DNA from: Citrobacter amalonaticus
Lineage (GTDB): Bacteria; Pseudomonadota; Gammaproteobacteria; Enterobacterales; Enterobacteriaceae
Direction: 5' to 3'
Length of the DNA: 64,000 bases
Assembly: GCF_001559075.2 (NCBI RefSeq)
Contig: NZ_CP014015.2
Location: forward strand, 1 to 64,000
Below, in pieces: positions 34,664 to 43,927 of this stretch (positions within the stretch are counted from its first letter, which is position 1; every line of letters begins with the position of its first letter). A program made the translations under genes and the position numbers. A model generated the notes under the pieces. That model was given only the letters and a program-made list of their open reading frames with translations. It ran no database searches and was not told the origin of the DNA.

Positions 34664-36496
34664 ATGAGATATATAGCTGGCATTGATATCGGCAACTCAT
34701 CCACAGAAGTCGCGCTGGCGACGCTGGATGGCACTGGCGCGCTCACCATTACCGGTAGCGCGCTGGCAGAAACCACCGGGATAAAAGGCACATTGCGTAA
34801 TGTGTTTGGGATTCAGGAGGCGCTCACGCTTGCGGCTAACAATGCAGGCATCAATGTCAGCGATATCTCGCTTATCCGTATCAACGAAGCCACTCCGGTG
34901 ATTGGTGATGTCGCGATGGAAACCATCACGGAAACCATCATCACCGAATCCACCATGATCGGTCATAACCCGAAAACACCGGGCGGTGTCGGTCTGGGTG
35001 TGGGGATCACTATCACGCCGGAAGAGTTACTTACCCGACCGGCGGATACCCCGTTAATTCTGGTGGTGTCATCTGCTTTCGATTTCGCTGATGTTGCCAC
35101 CATGATTAACGCCTCTGTCCGTGCCGGTTACCAGTTAACCGGTGTCATTTTGCAACAGGACGATGGCGTTCTGGTCAGTAACCGACTGGAAAAACCCCTG
35201 CCCATCGTTGACGAAGTGCTGTACATCGACCGTATCCCGCTCGGAATGCTGGCCGCCATTGAGGTCGCCGTGCCCGGTAAAGTCATCGAAACGCTGTCAA
35301 ACCCTTATGGCATCGCAACGGTGTTTAACCTCAATGCGGACGAGACCAAAAACATTGTCCCGATGGCGCGAGCGCTGATTGGCAACCGTTCCGCCGTGGT
35401 GGTGAAAACCCCGTCGGGAGATGTTAAAGCACGCGCCATTCCTGCCGGAAACATTGAACTGCAGTCACAGGGACGTACGCTACGCGTTGATGTCGCTGCA
35501 GGCGCTGACGCCATTATGAAAGCGGTCGGTGAATGCCCGAAACTGGACAACGTTACCGGTGAAGCGGGCACCAATATTGGCGGCATGTTGGAACACGTTC
35601 GTCAGACGATGGCAGAACTGACCAATAAGCCAAGCAACGAAATTTTTATCCAGGATTTACTGGCTGTAGATACCTCCGTTCCGGTCAGCGTCACCGGCGG
35701 ACTGGCCGGTGAGTTTTCTCTGGAGCAGGCCGTCGGTATCGCCTCGATGGTGAAATCAGACCGTCTGCAGATGGCGATGATCGCCAGCGAAATCAAAGAA
35801 AAGCTGAACGTGGATGTGCAGGTTGGCGGCGCAGAAGCCGAAGCAGCGATTCTGGGCGCGCTCACCACGCCCGGTACCACGCGTCCGCTGGCGATTCTGG
35901 ACTTAGGCGCGGGCTCGACCGACGCCTCGATTATCAATCCCAAAGGCGAAATTATCGCCACCCACCTCGCCGGGGCTGGCGACATGGTTACCATGATCAT
36001 CGCCCGGGAACTGGGGCTTGATGACCGTTATCTGGCGGAAGAGATCAAAAAATATCCGTTAGCCAAGGTCGAAAGCCTGTTCCATCTGCGCCACGAAGAC
36101 GGCAGCGTTCAGTTCTTCCCGACGCCACTTCCCCCTGCGGTGTTTGCCCGCGTCTGTGTGGTCAAGCCGGATGAACTGGTGCCCCTGCCCGGCGATCTCG
36201 CGCTGGAGAAAGTTCGCGCCATTCGCCGCAGCGCCAAAGAGCGTGTGTTTGTCACTAACGCCCTGCGCGCACTGCGCCAGGTCAGCCCAACGGGCAATAT
36301 CCGCGATATTCCGTTTGTCGTTCTGGTAGGCGGCTCCTCGCTGGACTTTGAAGTGCCGCAACTGGTGACGGACGCCCTGGCGCATTATCGCCTGGTTGCC
36401 GGACGTGGAAATATTCGCGGCACCGAAGGTCCACGAAACGCGGTAGCGACGGGCCTCATCCTCTCCTGGCACAAGGAGTTTGCCCATGGACAGTAG
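34664..36496 (+). CDS. pduG: Diol dehydratase reactivase, large subunit
   Basis: ATP-dependent chaperone-like factor that removes damaged cobalamin from inactivated diol dehydratase. 610 residues with the actin-like ATPase motifs GIDIGNSSTEVAL (N-terminal) and LDLGAGSTDASI (about residue 415), and VLVGGSSLDFEVP near the C-terminus. It works as a complex with PduH. The end overlaps the pduH start by 11 bases. Confidence 0.97.
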   Translation: MRYIAGIDIGNSSTEVALATLDGTGALTITGSALAETTGIKGTLRNVFGIQEALTLAANNAGINVSDISLIRINEATPVIGDVAMETITETIITESTMIGHNPKTPGGVGLGVGITITPEELLTRPADTPLILVVSSAFDFADVATMINASVRAGYQLTGVILQQDDGVLVSNRLEKPLPIVDEVLYIDRIPLGMLAAIEVAVPGKVIETLSNPYGIATVFNLNADETKNIVPMARALIGNRSAVVVKTPSGDVKARAIPAGNIELQSQGRTLRVDVAAGADAIMKAVGECPKLDNVTGEAGTNIGGMLEHVRQTMAELTNKPSNEIFIQDLLAVDTSVPVSVTGGLAGEFSLEQAVGIASMVKSDRLQMAMIASEIKEKLNVDVQVGGAEAEAAILGALTTPGTTRPLAILDLGAGSTDASIINPKGEIIATHLAGAGDMVTMIIARELGLDDRYLAEEIKKYPLAKVESLFHLRHEDGSVQFFPTPLPPAVFARVCVVKPDELVPLPGDLALEKVRAIRRSAKERVFVTNALRALRQVSPTGNIRDIPFVVLVGGSSLDFEVPQLVTDALAHYRLVAGRGNIRGTEGPRNAVATGLILSWHKEFAHGQ

Positions 36497-36836
36497 CGTC
36501 ACCACGCCTGCCATTGTGATTTCGACCATCGGCGACTGTCTTTCGGTCTGGAAAGAGGTGCTGCTCGGCATTGAAGAAGAAGGCATCCCGTTTGTGATTC
36601 AAAACCAGGCGACGGGAGATGTCGTTCAGAGCGCATGGCAGGCTGCCCGCCAGTCTCCGCTGCTGGTCGGCATCGCCTGCAACGAAGAAACCCTGGTCGT
36701 GCACTACAAGAATTTACCCACTTCAGCGCCGCTTTTTACGCTGACGTATCGCCAAAACAGCCTTGACCGGCGAAGTACTGGAAACAACGCGGCAAGGTTA
36801 GTCAAAGGGATCCCCTTCCGGGATCTCAATGCTTAA
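36486..36836 (+). CDS. pduH: Diol dehydratase reactivase, small subunit
   Basis: Small subunit of the reactivase, similar in fold to the dehydratase beta subunit it displaces. From the ATG at 36486, with AAGGAG upstream, it has 116 residues as in Salmonella. GIEEEGIPF and NNAARLVKGIPFRDLNA are conserved; GIEEEGI also occurs in PduD, consistent with subunit swapping. It lies inside the end of pduG. Confidence 0.97.
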   Translation: MDSSVTTPAIVISTIGDCLSVWKEVLLGIEEEGIPFVIQNQATGDVVQSAWQAARQSPLLVGIACNEETLVVHYKNLPTSAPLFTLTYRQNSLDRRSTGNNAARLVKGIPFRDLNA

Positions 36837-36855
36837 TCCACAGGAGAATTGCAGT

Positions 36856-37131
36856 ATGAATAACGCACTGGGTCTGGTTGAAACAAAAGGGTTGGTCGGC
36901 GCGATTGAAGCCGCAGATGCCATGGTGAAATCCGCCAACGTGCAACTGGTCGGTTACGAAAAAATCGGCTCCGGCCTGGTGACCGTCATGGTTCGCGGTG
37001 ACGTCGGCGCCGTTAAAGCCGCCGTTGATGCAGGCTGCGCGGCAGCAAGCGTCGTGGGTGAGGTGAAATCCAGCCACGTTATCCCGCGTCCGCACAGCGA
37101 CGTTGAGGCTATTTTACCGAAATCGGCCTGA
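36856..37131 (+). CDS. pduJ: Microcompartment shell hexamer PduJ
   Basis: 91-residue BMC shell protein nearly identical to PduA through most of its length (ETKGL.GAIEAADAMVKSANV, KIGSGLVTVMVRGDVGAVKAA). The start MNNALGL at 36856 follows AGGAG. The C-terminus differs from PduA (ILPKSA). Known as the most abundant facet protein along with PduA and PduB. Confidence 0.97.
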   Translation: MNNALGLVETKGLVGAIEAADAMVKSANVQLVGYEKIGSGLVTVMVRGDVGAVKAAVDAGCAAASVVGEVKSSHVIPRPHSDVEAILPKSA

Positions 37132-37154
37132 GCATTATCGAAAAGGAGCACAGC

Positions 37155-37646
37155 GTGAAGCAATCACTGGGATTACTCGAAGTTAGTGGTCTGGCATTAG
37201 CCATCTGTTGCGCAGATGCCATGGCGAAAGCGGCTTCCATCACGCTGGTTGGCCTTGAAAAAACCAACGGTTCAGGCTGGACGGTGATCAAGATCACCGG
37301 TGATGTGGCATCAGTGCAGTCTGCCATTATCACCGGTGCTCATCTCGCCGAACAGCAAGATGGCCTGGTCGCGCATAAAGTGATCGCCAGACCTGGCGAG
37401 GGCATTCTTTCCCGCGCGATGGCTGCCACTCCGGCGCCTGTGCCTGCACCCGCAACGGTGTCTGCACCGGAACCCGTGCCAGCCCCCATCGAAGAACCTG
37501 AAACTGAAGTCGTAGCAGAAGAGTTAGCACCGGAAGCGGCGCCTGAAGACGGGATTATCAGCTGCAATTTGTGTCTGGACCCGGCCTGTAAGCGCCAGAA
37601 AGGCGAACCCCGGTCGCTCTGCCTGCATTCAGGTAAACGAGGTTAA
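37155..37646 (+). CDS. pduK: Minor shell protein PduK with cysteine-rich tail
   Basis: 163 residues: a BMC domain (about residues 1-90), then a Pro/Ala/Glu-rich linker (about 95-138), then a short C-terminal cysteine motif (CNLCLDPAC, then Cys and His near the end). The tail pattern resembles iron-sulfur or zinc-binding tails in other microcompartment proteins; its role is unknown. Three residues longer than the Salmonella protein as I recall; the difference is likely in the linker. Confidence 0.96.
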   Translation: MKQSLGLLEVSGLALAICCADAMAKAASITLVGLEKTNGSGWTVIKITGDVASVQSAIITGAHLAEQQDGLVAHKVIARPGEGILSRAMAATPAPVPAPATVSAPEPVPAPIEEPETEVVAEELAPEAAPEDGIISCNLCLDPACKRQKGEPRSLCLHSGKRG

Positions 37647-37651
37647 GCGTA

Positions 37652-38284
37652 ATGGATAAGCAACTTCTGGAAACGACGGTCAGCAAAGTGCTGAATGAAT
37701 TACGGGATCGCCCCATTCCACTGGGCGTTTCCAACCGTCATATCCACCTTAGCGCTGAGGATTATGCCCGTCTGTTTCCGGGACATCCGATTAGTGAGAA
37801 AAAAGGGCTCCTGCAACCGGGACAGTATGCGGCTGAGCAAACTGTCACGTTAGTGGGGCCAAAAGGTCAACTGAAAAATGTCCGCCTGCTGGGGCCGCTG
37901 CGTAGCACCAGCCAGGTGGAGATTTCGCGCACGGATGCCAGAACGCTGGGTATCGCCGCGCCGTTGCGGATGTCCGGAAATCTCAAAGGTACGCCGGGTA
38001 TTCGCCTCGTAAGCCCCTTTGGTGAACTCGAACTCCCCTCCGGGGTGATCGTCGCCCAGCGCCACATTCACATGTCGCCGCTGGATGCGCTGATCCTGCG
38101 CGTTGCTCACGGCGATAGCGTCAGTGTCGCCATTGAGGGCACCGATCGTCGGCTGATCTTCGACAACGTTGCGGTTCGCGTTTCCCCTGACATGCGTCTG
38201 GAGATGCATATTGATACCGACGAGGCCAATGCCGCCGGAGCAGATGATCCCAATGCCTTCGTCACACTGGTAACCGCGCGATGA
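37652..38284 (+). CDS. pduL: Phosphotransacylase PduL
   Basis: Converts propionyl-CoA and phosphate to propionyl-phosphate and CoA inside the microcompartment, recycling CoA for PduP. 210 residues; an N-terminal amphipathic encapsulation helix (MDKQLLETTVSKVLNELRD) precedes two zinc-binding PTAC repeats with GVSNRHIHLS and AQRHIHMS. It has no relation to the classical Pta. It overlaps pduM by four bases. Confidence 0.97.
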   Translation: MDKQLLETTVSKVLNELRDRPIPLGVSNRHIHLSAEDYARLFPGHPISEKKGLLQPGQYAAEQTVTLVGPKGQLKNVRLLGPLRSTSQVEISRTDARTLGIAAPLRMSGNLKGTPGIRLVSPFGELELPSGVIVAQRHIHMSPLDALILRVAHGDSVSVAIEGTDRRLIFDNVAVRVSPDMRLEMHIDTDEANAAGADDPNAFVTLVTAR

Positions 38285-38772
38285 ACGGCGAGCTGTTGCA
38301 GCGAATCGTCGAGGAGGTGGTCTCCCGCCTGCAACGTCGTGCGCAAAGCACCGTCACGCTGAGCGTCGCGCAACTGCGGGAAACACCGTCCCGTGCCCTG
38401 TTTTCTCAGTATGCCTCTGTGCATATTTTACAGGTCGATCTGCCCCTGCTGGAGCAGATCGCCGACAACGATTCGTCGCATGCCGCCGCCGTCATGATCC
38501 ATGAGGCGCTGGCATTTGGCCTGCGGGTGCAACTCTCGCTGCAACGTCGGTTACTGCCCGCCGTGCCGGTGAAAAAACTGGCCCGACTACCGCTGATTCT
38601 CTGCGACGAACAGGGGCAGCCAATCATGCTGCATCCCACCCGACTGTTAAGTTATGCCGATGTTGCCCCGTTACCTGCAGGGTTGCTGGTGCTGCATCGC
38701 AAATGTGTTGTTACCGCGCTGGCTCGCGAGACCGCGAGCACGCGCCACATCCAATTGATGAAGCAGGAGTGA
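38281..38772 (+). CDS. pduM: Microcompartment assembly protein PduM
   Basis: 163-residue protein needed for correct microcompartment structure in Salmonella; its biochemical action is unknown. It also starts with a short amphipathic helix (MNGELLQRIVEEVVSRLQRR), like the cargo enzymes, which fits a place at the core-shell interface. The rest has no catalytic motif that I recognise. Confidence 0.95.
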   Translation: MNGELLQRIVEEVVSRLQRRAQSTVTLSVAQLRETPSRALFSQYASVHILQVDLPLLEQIADNDSSHAAAVMIHEALAFGLRVQLSLQRRLLPAVPVKKLARLPLILCDEQGQPIMLHPTRLLSYADVAPLPAGLLVLHRKCVVTALARETASTRHIQLMKQE

Positions 38773-38775
38773 ACC

Positions 38776-39051
38776 ATGCATCTGGCACGTGTTACAGGCG
38801 CGGTGGTATCCACGCAAAAATCGCCCTCGTTGGTCGGAAAAAAACTTCTGCTGGTACGCCGGGTGAGTGCCGACGGTGAATTGCCGGCAAGTCCGACGGC
38901 GGGCGATGAAGTCGCCGTTGACTCCGTCGGCGCAGGCGTTGGCGAACTGGTGCTCCTGAGTAGCGGCTCCAGCGCCAGACATGTTTTTTCCGGGCCGAAT
39001 GAGGCCATCGATCTGGCCGTTGTCGGCATTGTCGACACGCTTTCTCGCTAA
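38776..39051 (+). CDS. pduN: Shell vertex protein PduN (BMV/EutN family)
   Basis: 91-residue pentamer-forming protein that closes the vertices of the shell. The family opening MHLARVTGAVVSTQKSPSLVG and the block AVDSVGAGVGELVLLSSGSSA are present. It starts 3 bp after the pduM stop. Confidence 0.97.
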   Translation: MHLARVTGAVVSTQKSPSLVGKKLLLVRRVSADGELPASPTAGDEVAVDSVGAGVGELVLLSSGSSARHVFSGPNEAIDLAVVGIVDTLSR

Positions 39052-39060
39052 GGGGGAGTT

Positions 39061-40068
39061 ATGGCGATTTATACCCGCACAGGCGACGCAGGCACAACCG
39101 CGCTCTTTACCGGACAGCGCGTCAGTAAAACGCACCCCCGCGTGGAAGCGTATGGCACGCTCGATGAGCTTAACGCCGCGCTGAGCCTGTGCGTCTGCGC
39201 CACCCGTAGCGCACAGCATCGCGCGCTGCTGGAGGCTATTCAGCTACAAATTTTCTGGTTCAGCGCTGAGCTTGCCAGCGAAAGCGAGCAACCGTCTGCG
39301 GACCAGCGCTATATCAGCTCTGAGGAAATTGCCGCGCTGGAAGCGGCTATCGACACCGCGATGGGACGCGTTGCCCCCTTGCACAGTTTCATTTTGCCTG
39401 GCCGCTGCGAAGCCGCAAGCCGCCTGCATTTTGCCCGCACGCTGGCGCGCCGGGCCGAACGCCGTCTGGTGGAACTCGCTGCCGAGGTCAGCGTCAGGCA
39501 TGTACTGATGCGCTATATCAATCGCCTGTCAGACTGCTTGTATGCACTGGCGCGCGCGGAAGATCACGACGCCCATCAGGACACGATTATCCGGGAAGTG
39601 GCGAAGCGCTATCTGGCTGCCGATCACGCCCCTGTCAAAAAGGAATCTGCGATGTCGCTCTCTTTTGGCGATCTCCACCAGTTAACCCGCGCCGCCGTCG
39701 AGCGGGCACAAACCTTAAACGTTCCGGTGGTCGTCAGCATTGTTGATGCCAACGGTACCGAAGCCGTCACCTGGCGGATGCCGGATGCCCTGCTGGTCAG
39801 CAGTGAACTGGCGCCGAAAAAAGCCTGGACCGCGGTGGCGATGAAAACCGCGACGCACGAACTCGCGTCGGTAGTTCAGCCCGGCGCGCCGCTGTACGGG
39901 CTGGAAAGTCATATGCAGGGAAAAGTCGTCACCTTTGGCGGCGGCTACGCGCTATGGCGTGATGGATTGCTTATTGGGGGTCTTGGTATCAGCGGTGGAA
40001 GCGTTGAACAGGACATGGACATTGCACAGGCTGCCATTGCGGCAATAAACGTGAGAACACATCAATGA
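39061..40068 (+). CDS. pduO: Cob(I)alamin adenosyltransferase PduO
   Basis: Makes adenosylcobalamin, the dehydratase cofactor, within or near the microcompartment. 335 residues in two domains: an ATP:corrinoid adenosyltransferase of PduO type (about 1-190; YTRTGDAGTTALFTGQRVSK and YGTLDELNAALS), and a C-terminal HbpS/DUF336 domain (about 195-335; FGDLHQLTRAAVERA, MQGKVVTFGGGYAL) that binds heme in the Salmonella protein. It overlaps pduP by four bases. Confidence 0.97.
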   Translation: MAIYTRTGDAGTTALFTGQRVSKTHPRVEAYGTLDELNAALSLCVCATRSAQHRALLEAIQLQIFWFSAELASESEQPSADQRYISSEEIAALEAAIDTAMGRVAPLHSFILPGRCEAASRLHFARTLARRAERRLVELAAEVSVRHVLMRYINRLSDCLYALARAEDHDAHQDTIIREVAKRYLAADHAPVKKESAMSLSFGDLHQLTRAAVERAQTLNVPVVVSIVDANGTEAVTWRMPDALLVSSELAPKKAWTAVAMKTATHELASVVQPGAPLYGLESHMQGKVVTFGGGYALWRDGLLIGGLGISGGSVEQDMDIAQAAIAAINVRTHQ

Positions 40069-41450
40069 ATACGACCGAACTGGAAACCCTCATCCGCACT
40101 ATTTTGAGCGAGCAACTGGCTCCCGCAAAAACTGAAATCAAAGGGAATGGAATCTTTCAGTCTGTTGGCGAAGCTGTCGATGCTGCCCACCAGGCGTTCT
40201 TGCGTTATCAGCAATCACCACTGAAAACGCGCAGCGCCATTATTAGCGCTATCCGGGAAGAGCTGGCGCCACAACTGGCTGCGCTGGCGGCAGAGAGCGC
40301 TGCGGAAACCGGAATGGGTAACAAAGAGGACAAATTCCTTAAAAACAAAGCGGCGCTGGACAACACGCCGGGCATTGAAGACCTGACCACCACCGCACTC
40401 ACCGGCGACGGAGGCATGGTGTTGTTTGAGTATTCACCGTTTGGCGTGATTGGTTCCGTCGCTCCCAGCACTAACCCGACAGAAACCATTATTAACAACA
40501 GCATCAGCATGCTGGCGGCGGGCAACAGCGTCTATTTCAGCCCGCATCCGGGTGCCAAAGCCGTGTCACTGAAACTTATCGCCATGATTGAAGATATCGC
40601 GTTTCGCAGCTGCGGCATTCGCAATCTGGTGGTAACCGTTGCCGAACCCACGTTTGAAGCCACCCAGCAAATGATGGCGCACCCGAAAATTGCCGTTCTG
40701 GCGATTACCGGCGGCCCGGGCATTGTGGCGATGGGCATGAAGAGCGGGAAGAAAGTGATTGGCGCAGGCGCGGGGAATCCTCCTTGCATCGTCGATGAGA
40801 CGGCCGATCTGGTGAAGGCGGCGGAAGATATCATCAACGGCGCATCATTCGACTACAACCTGCCATGCATCGCGGAGAAAAGCCTGATTGTGGTGGAGTC
40901 GGTTGCACAACCGTTGATCCAACAAATGCAAAATTTCGGCGCGCTATTGTTAAGCGAGGCCGATACCGAGAAGCTGCGTGCGGCCTGCCTGCCAGAGGGT
41001 GTAGCCAATAAAAAACTGGTCGGTAAGAGTCCTTGCGCCATGCTTGAAGCCGCCGGTATTCCGCTGCCGGCAAAAGCACCGCGCCTGCTGATTGGCGTCG
41101 TCAGCGCAGACGACAGTTGGGTAACCAGCGAGCAGTTAATGCCGATGCTGCCAGTGGTGAAGGTGAAAGATTTTGACGCCGCGTTGTCGCTGGCGCTGAA
41201 AGTGGAAGAAGGATTACACCACACCGCCATCATGCATTCGCAGAATGTCTCTCGCCTTAACCTTGCGGCGCGAACTCTGCAGACCTCCATTTTTGTTAAA
41301 AACGGCCCCTCCTATGCAGGGATTGGCGTCGGCGGCGAAGGGTTTACCACCTTCACCATCGCCACGCCGACCGGTGAAGGGACAACGTCGGCACGCACGT
41401 TTGCCCGCTCCCGTCGCTGTGTGCTGACTAACGGTTTCTCAATCCGCTAA
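40065..41450 (+). CDS. pduP: CoA-acylating propionaldehyde dehydrogenase
   Basis: Oxidises propionaldehyde to propionyl-CoA with NAD+. 461 residues of the aldehyde dehydrogenase superfamily; the N-terminal 18 residues (MNTTELETLIRTILSEQL) are the archetypal encapsulation peptide. ITGGPGIVAMGMKSGKKVIG and the catalytic Cys in NLPCIAEKS are seen. Three residues shorter than Salmonella PduP as I recall. Confidence 0.97.
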   Translation: MNTTELETLIRTILSEQLAPAKTEIKGNGIFQSVGEAVDAAHQAFLRYQQSPLKTRSAIISAIREELAPQLAALAAESAAETGMGNKEDKFLKNKAALDNTPGIEDLTTTALTGDGGMVLFEYSPFGVIGSVAPSTNPTETIINNSISMLAAGNSVYFSPHPGAKAVSLKLIAMIEDIAFRSCGIRNLVVTVAEPTFEATQQMMAHPKIAVLAITGGPGIVAMGMKSGKKVIGAGAGNPPCIVDETADLVKAAEDIINGASFDYNLPCIAEKSLIVVESVAQPLIQQMQNFGALLLSEADTEKLRAACLPEGVANKKLVGKSPCAMLEAAGIPLPAKAPRLLIGVVSADDSWVTSEQLMPMLPVVKVKDFDAALSLALKVEEGLHHTAIMHSQNVSRLNLAARTLQTSIFVKNGPSYAGIGVGGEGFTTFTIATPTGEGTTSARTFARSRRCVLTNGFSIR

Positions 41451-41460
41451 TGAGGTTGTG

Positions 41461-42573
41461 ATGAATACTTTTTCACTGCAAACCCGTTTGTACAGCGGTC
41501 CTGGAAGCCTGAAGGTGCTTGGCCGTTTTACGAACAAGCACATCTGGATAATCTGCGATGGTTTTCTCGCCCGTTCGCCGCTGATTGATACGCTGCGCGA
41601 GGCGATACCGGCAGATAACCGGATCAGCGTCTTCAGTGAGATCACCCCCGACCCAACTATCGGAACCGTCGTTCAGGGAATTGCGCAAATGCAGTCCCTG
41701 CGCCCCGACGTGGTGATTGGTTTCGGCGGCGGTTCCGCGCTGGATGCCGCGAAAGCCATTGTCTGGTTCAGTCGTCAATTTGATATTGATATTGAAACCT
41801 GCGTGGCGATCCCGACCACCAGCGGAACCGGATCGGAAGTGACCAGCGCCTGCGTGATAAGCGATCCAGAGAAAGGCATTAAATATCCGCTGTTCAACAA
41901 CGCGCTCTACCCGGACATGGCGATCCTTGATCCGATGCTGGTCGTCAGCGTCCCCCCCGCCATTACCGCCAATACCGGAATGGATGTTCTGACGCACGCG
42001 CTGGAAGCCTATGTGTCCACGCGCGCCAGTGACTTTACCGACGCGCTCGCGGAAAAAGCCGCTCAGATCGTCTTTCAGTATCTGCCTGTCGCGGTCCGTA
42101 AAGGCGACTGCCTCGCTACGCGCGGCAAGATGCACAACGCCTCTACGCTGGCAGGAATGGCATTCAGCCAGGCTGGTCTGGGGCTGAACCACGCCATCGC
42201 CCACCAGTTAGGCGGCCAGTTCCATCTGCCACACGGTCTGGCGAATGCCCTGCTGCTGGCGTCGGTGATCCGCTTCAACGCGCACGATCCACGGGCGGCC
42301 AAACGTTACGCCCGGTTCGCTAAGACCTGTCATTTATGTGCTGACAGCGCCAATGAAACGGCGAGCGTGAACGCGCTGGTGCAGCATATCGAGCAACTGA
42401 AAAAAGCGTGTGCTATCCCAACCCTCGCCGTTGCGCTTAAAGAACAGAAACAGGACTGGTCAGTGCGCATTCCGGCAATGGTCCGGGCCGCGCTGGCGGA
42501 CGTGACGCTGAAAACCAACCCCAGAGCGGCGGATGTCGGGGCCATTCAGGAACTGCTTGAGGAATTGTTATGA
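41461..42573 (+). CDS. pduQ: Iron-type propanol dehydrogenase PduQ
   Basis: Reduces propionaldehyde to 1-propanol and regenerates NAD+ for PduP inside the compartment. From the ATG at 41461 it has 370 residues. Group III alcohol dehydrogenase motifs: FGGGSALDAAKAI, PTTSGTGSEVTSACVI, and metal-binding His in LNHAIAHQLGGQFHLPHG. The ATG is preceded by GAGG. It overlaps pduS by four bases. Confidence 0.97.
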   Translation: MNTFSLQTRLYSGPGSLKVLGRFTNKHIWIICDGFLARSPLIDTLREAIPADNRISVFSEITPDPTIGTVVQGIAQMQSLRPDVVIGFGGGSALDAAKAIVWFSRQFDIDIETCVAIPTTSGTGSEVTSACVISDPEKGIKYPLFNNALYPDMAILDPMLVVSVPPAITANTGMDVLTHALEAYVSTRASDFTDALAEKAAQIVFQYLPVAVRKGDCLATRGKMHNASTLAGMAFSQAGLGLNHAIAHQLGGQFHLPHGLANALLLASVIRFNAHDPRAAKRYARFAKTCHLCADSANETASVNALVQHIEQLKKACAIPTLAVALKEQKQDWSVRIPAMVRAALADVTLKTNPRAADVGAIQELLEELL

Positions 42574-43925
42574 ATACCGCCCTGAATGATGAACCTGGCG
42601 CACTGGATGCGCCGACTCTCGTTGAACGCGTTCGTGCGGCAGGCATTGTGGGGGCTGGCGGCGCTGGCTTTCCGACGTATGTCAAACTCCAGGCTCAGGT
42701 GGAAATTTTCCTCGTCAATGCCGCCGAATGCGAGCCGATGCTGAAAGTCGATCAACAACTCATGGCACAGCAGGCGGCACGCCTGGTTCGCGGCGTACAG
42801 TATGCCATGAAGGCCACCGGCGCCCGCGAAGGGATTATCGCGCTGAAAGAAAAGTACCAGCCGGCGATGGCTGCCCTGACGCCGCTTTTACCCCCGGCTA
42901 TCAGACTGCACATTCTGCCCGACGTCTATCCGGCGGGCGATGAAGTGCTGACCATCTGGATGGCGACGGGTCGCCGCGTTCCCCCCGCTGCGCTGCCGGT
43001 CAGCGTGGGCGTGGTGGTCAACAACGTACAAACCGTACTGAATATCGCCCGGGCGGTTGAACAGCAATATCCCGTGACGCGCCGCACGCTCACTATCAAC
43101 GGCGCCGTTGCGCGTCCGCAGACCGTGACCGTCCCCATCGGTATGTCCTTACGCGACGTGCTGGAGATGGCTGGCGGCGCGACCATCGACGATCCCGGCT
43201 TTATCAACGGCGGACCGATGATGGGAAGCCTGGTGACGTCGCTGGATGCGCCGGCCACAAAAACCACCGGCGGACTGCTGGTTTTGCCGAAAACACATCC
43301 GCTGATTCAGCGACGTATGCAGGATGAGCGCACTGTGCTGTCGGTAGCGAGAACGGTCTGCGAACAGTGTCGCCTGTGCACCGATCTCTGCCCGAGGCAT
43401 CTCATCGGTCACGAACTCTCTCCGCATCTGCTGGTGCGCGCGGTCAATTTCCATCAGGCCGCCACGCCGCAGCTGCTGCTCAGCGCCCTCACCTGTTCTG
43501 AATGTAATGTCTGTGAAAGTGTGGCCTGCCCGGTAGGCATTTCGCCCATGCGGATTAACCGCATGCTGAAGCGCGAGCTACGCGCACAGAATCAGCGCTA
43601 CGAGGGCCCGCTCAACCCGGCGGATGAGATGGCGAAATACCGTCTGGTGCCGGTAAAACGACTCATCGCCAAACTGGGGCTGACACCGTGGTATCGGGAA
43701 GCGCCGTTAGTCGACAGTGAGCCCGTTGTTGAAAGAACGACGCTGCTGCTGCGCCAGCACATCGGCGCCAGCGCGGTGCCCTGCGTTCAGAAAGGCGATC
43801 GCGTCGCGCGTGGTCAGTGCGTTGCTGAAATTCCGCAAGGTGCGCTCGGCGCGCCTGTTCACGCCAGTATTGACGGCATTGTCTGTGAGATAACAGATCA
43901 GGCCATCATCGTTGTAAGAGGTTAA
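42570..43925 (+). CDS. pduS: Cobalamin reductase PduS (RnfC-like flavoprotein)
   Basis: Reduces cob(III)alamin so that PduO can adenosylate it. 451 residues: N-terminal RnfC/Nqo1-like NAD(H)/FMN domain (GIVGAGGAGFPTYVKL), an SLBB-like segment (INGAVARPQTVTVPIGMSL), two 4Fe-4S motifs CEQCRLCTDLCP and CSECNVCESVACP (about residues 265-325), and a barrel-sandwich C-terminal domain. Intact. Confidence 0.97.
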   Translation: MNTALNDEPGALDAPTLVERVRAAGIVGAGGAGFPTYVKLQAQVEIFLVNAAECEPMLKVDQQLMAQQAARLVRGVQYAMKATGAREGIIALKEKYQPAMAALTPLLPPAIRLHILPDVYPAGDEVLTIWMATGRRVPPAALPVSVGVVVNNVQTVLNIARAVEQQYPVTRRTLTINGAVARPQTVTVPIGMSLRDVLEMAGGATIDDPGFINGGPMMGSLVTSLDAPATKTTGGLLVLPKTHPLIQRRMQDERTVLSVARTVCEQCRLCTDLCPRHLIGHELSPHLLVRAVNFHQAATPQLLLSALTCSECNVCESVACPVGISPMRINRMLKRELRAQNQRYEGPLNPADEMAKYRLVPVKRLIAKLGLTPWYREAPLVDSEPVVERTTLLLRQHIGASAVPCVQKGDRVARGQCVAEIPQGALGAPVHASIDGIVCEITDQAIIVVRG

Positions 43926-43927
43926 CC

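Noticed and set aside
30664..37131. pduA and pduJ as a recent tandem duplication or assembly error
   Set aside because: The two paralogues occur at these same operon positions in Salmonella and differ at their ends, so this is the normal arrangement.
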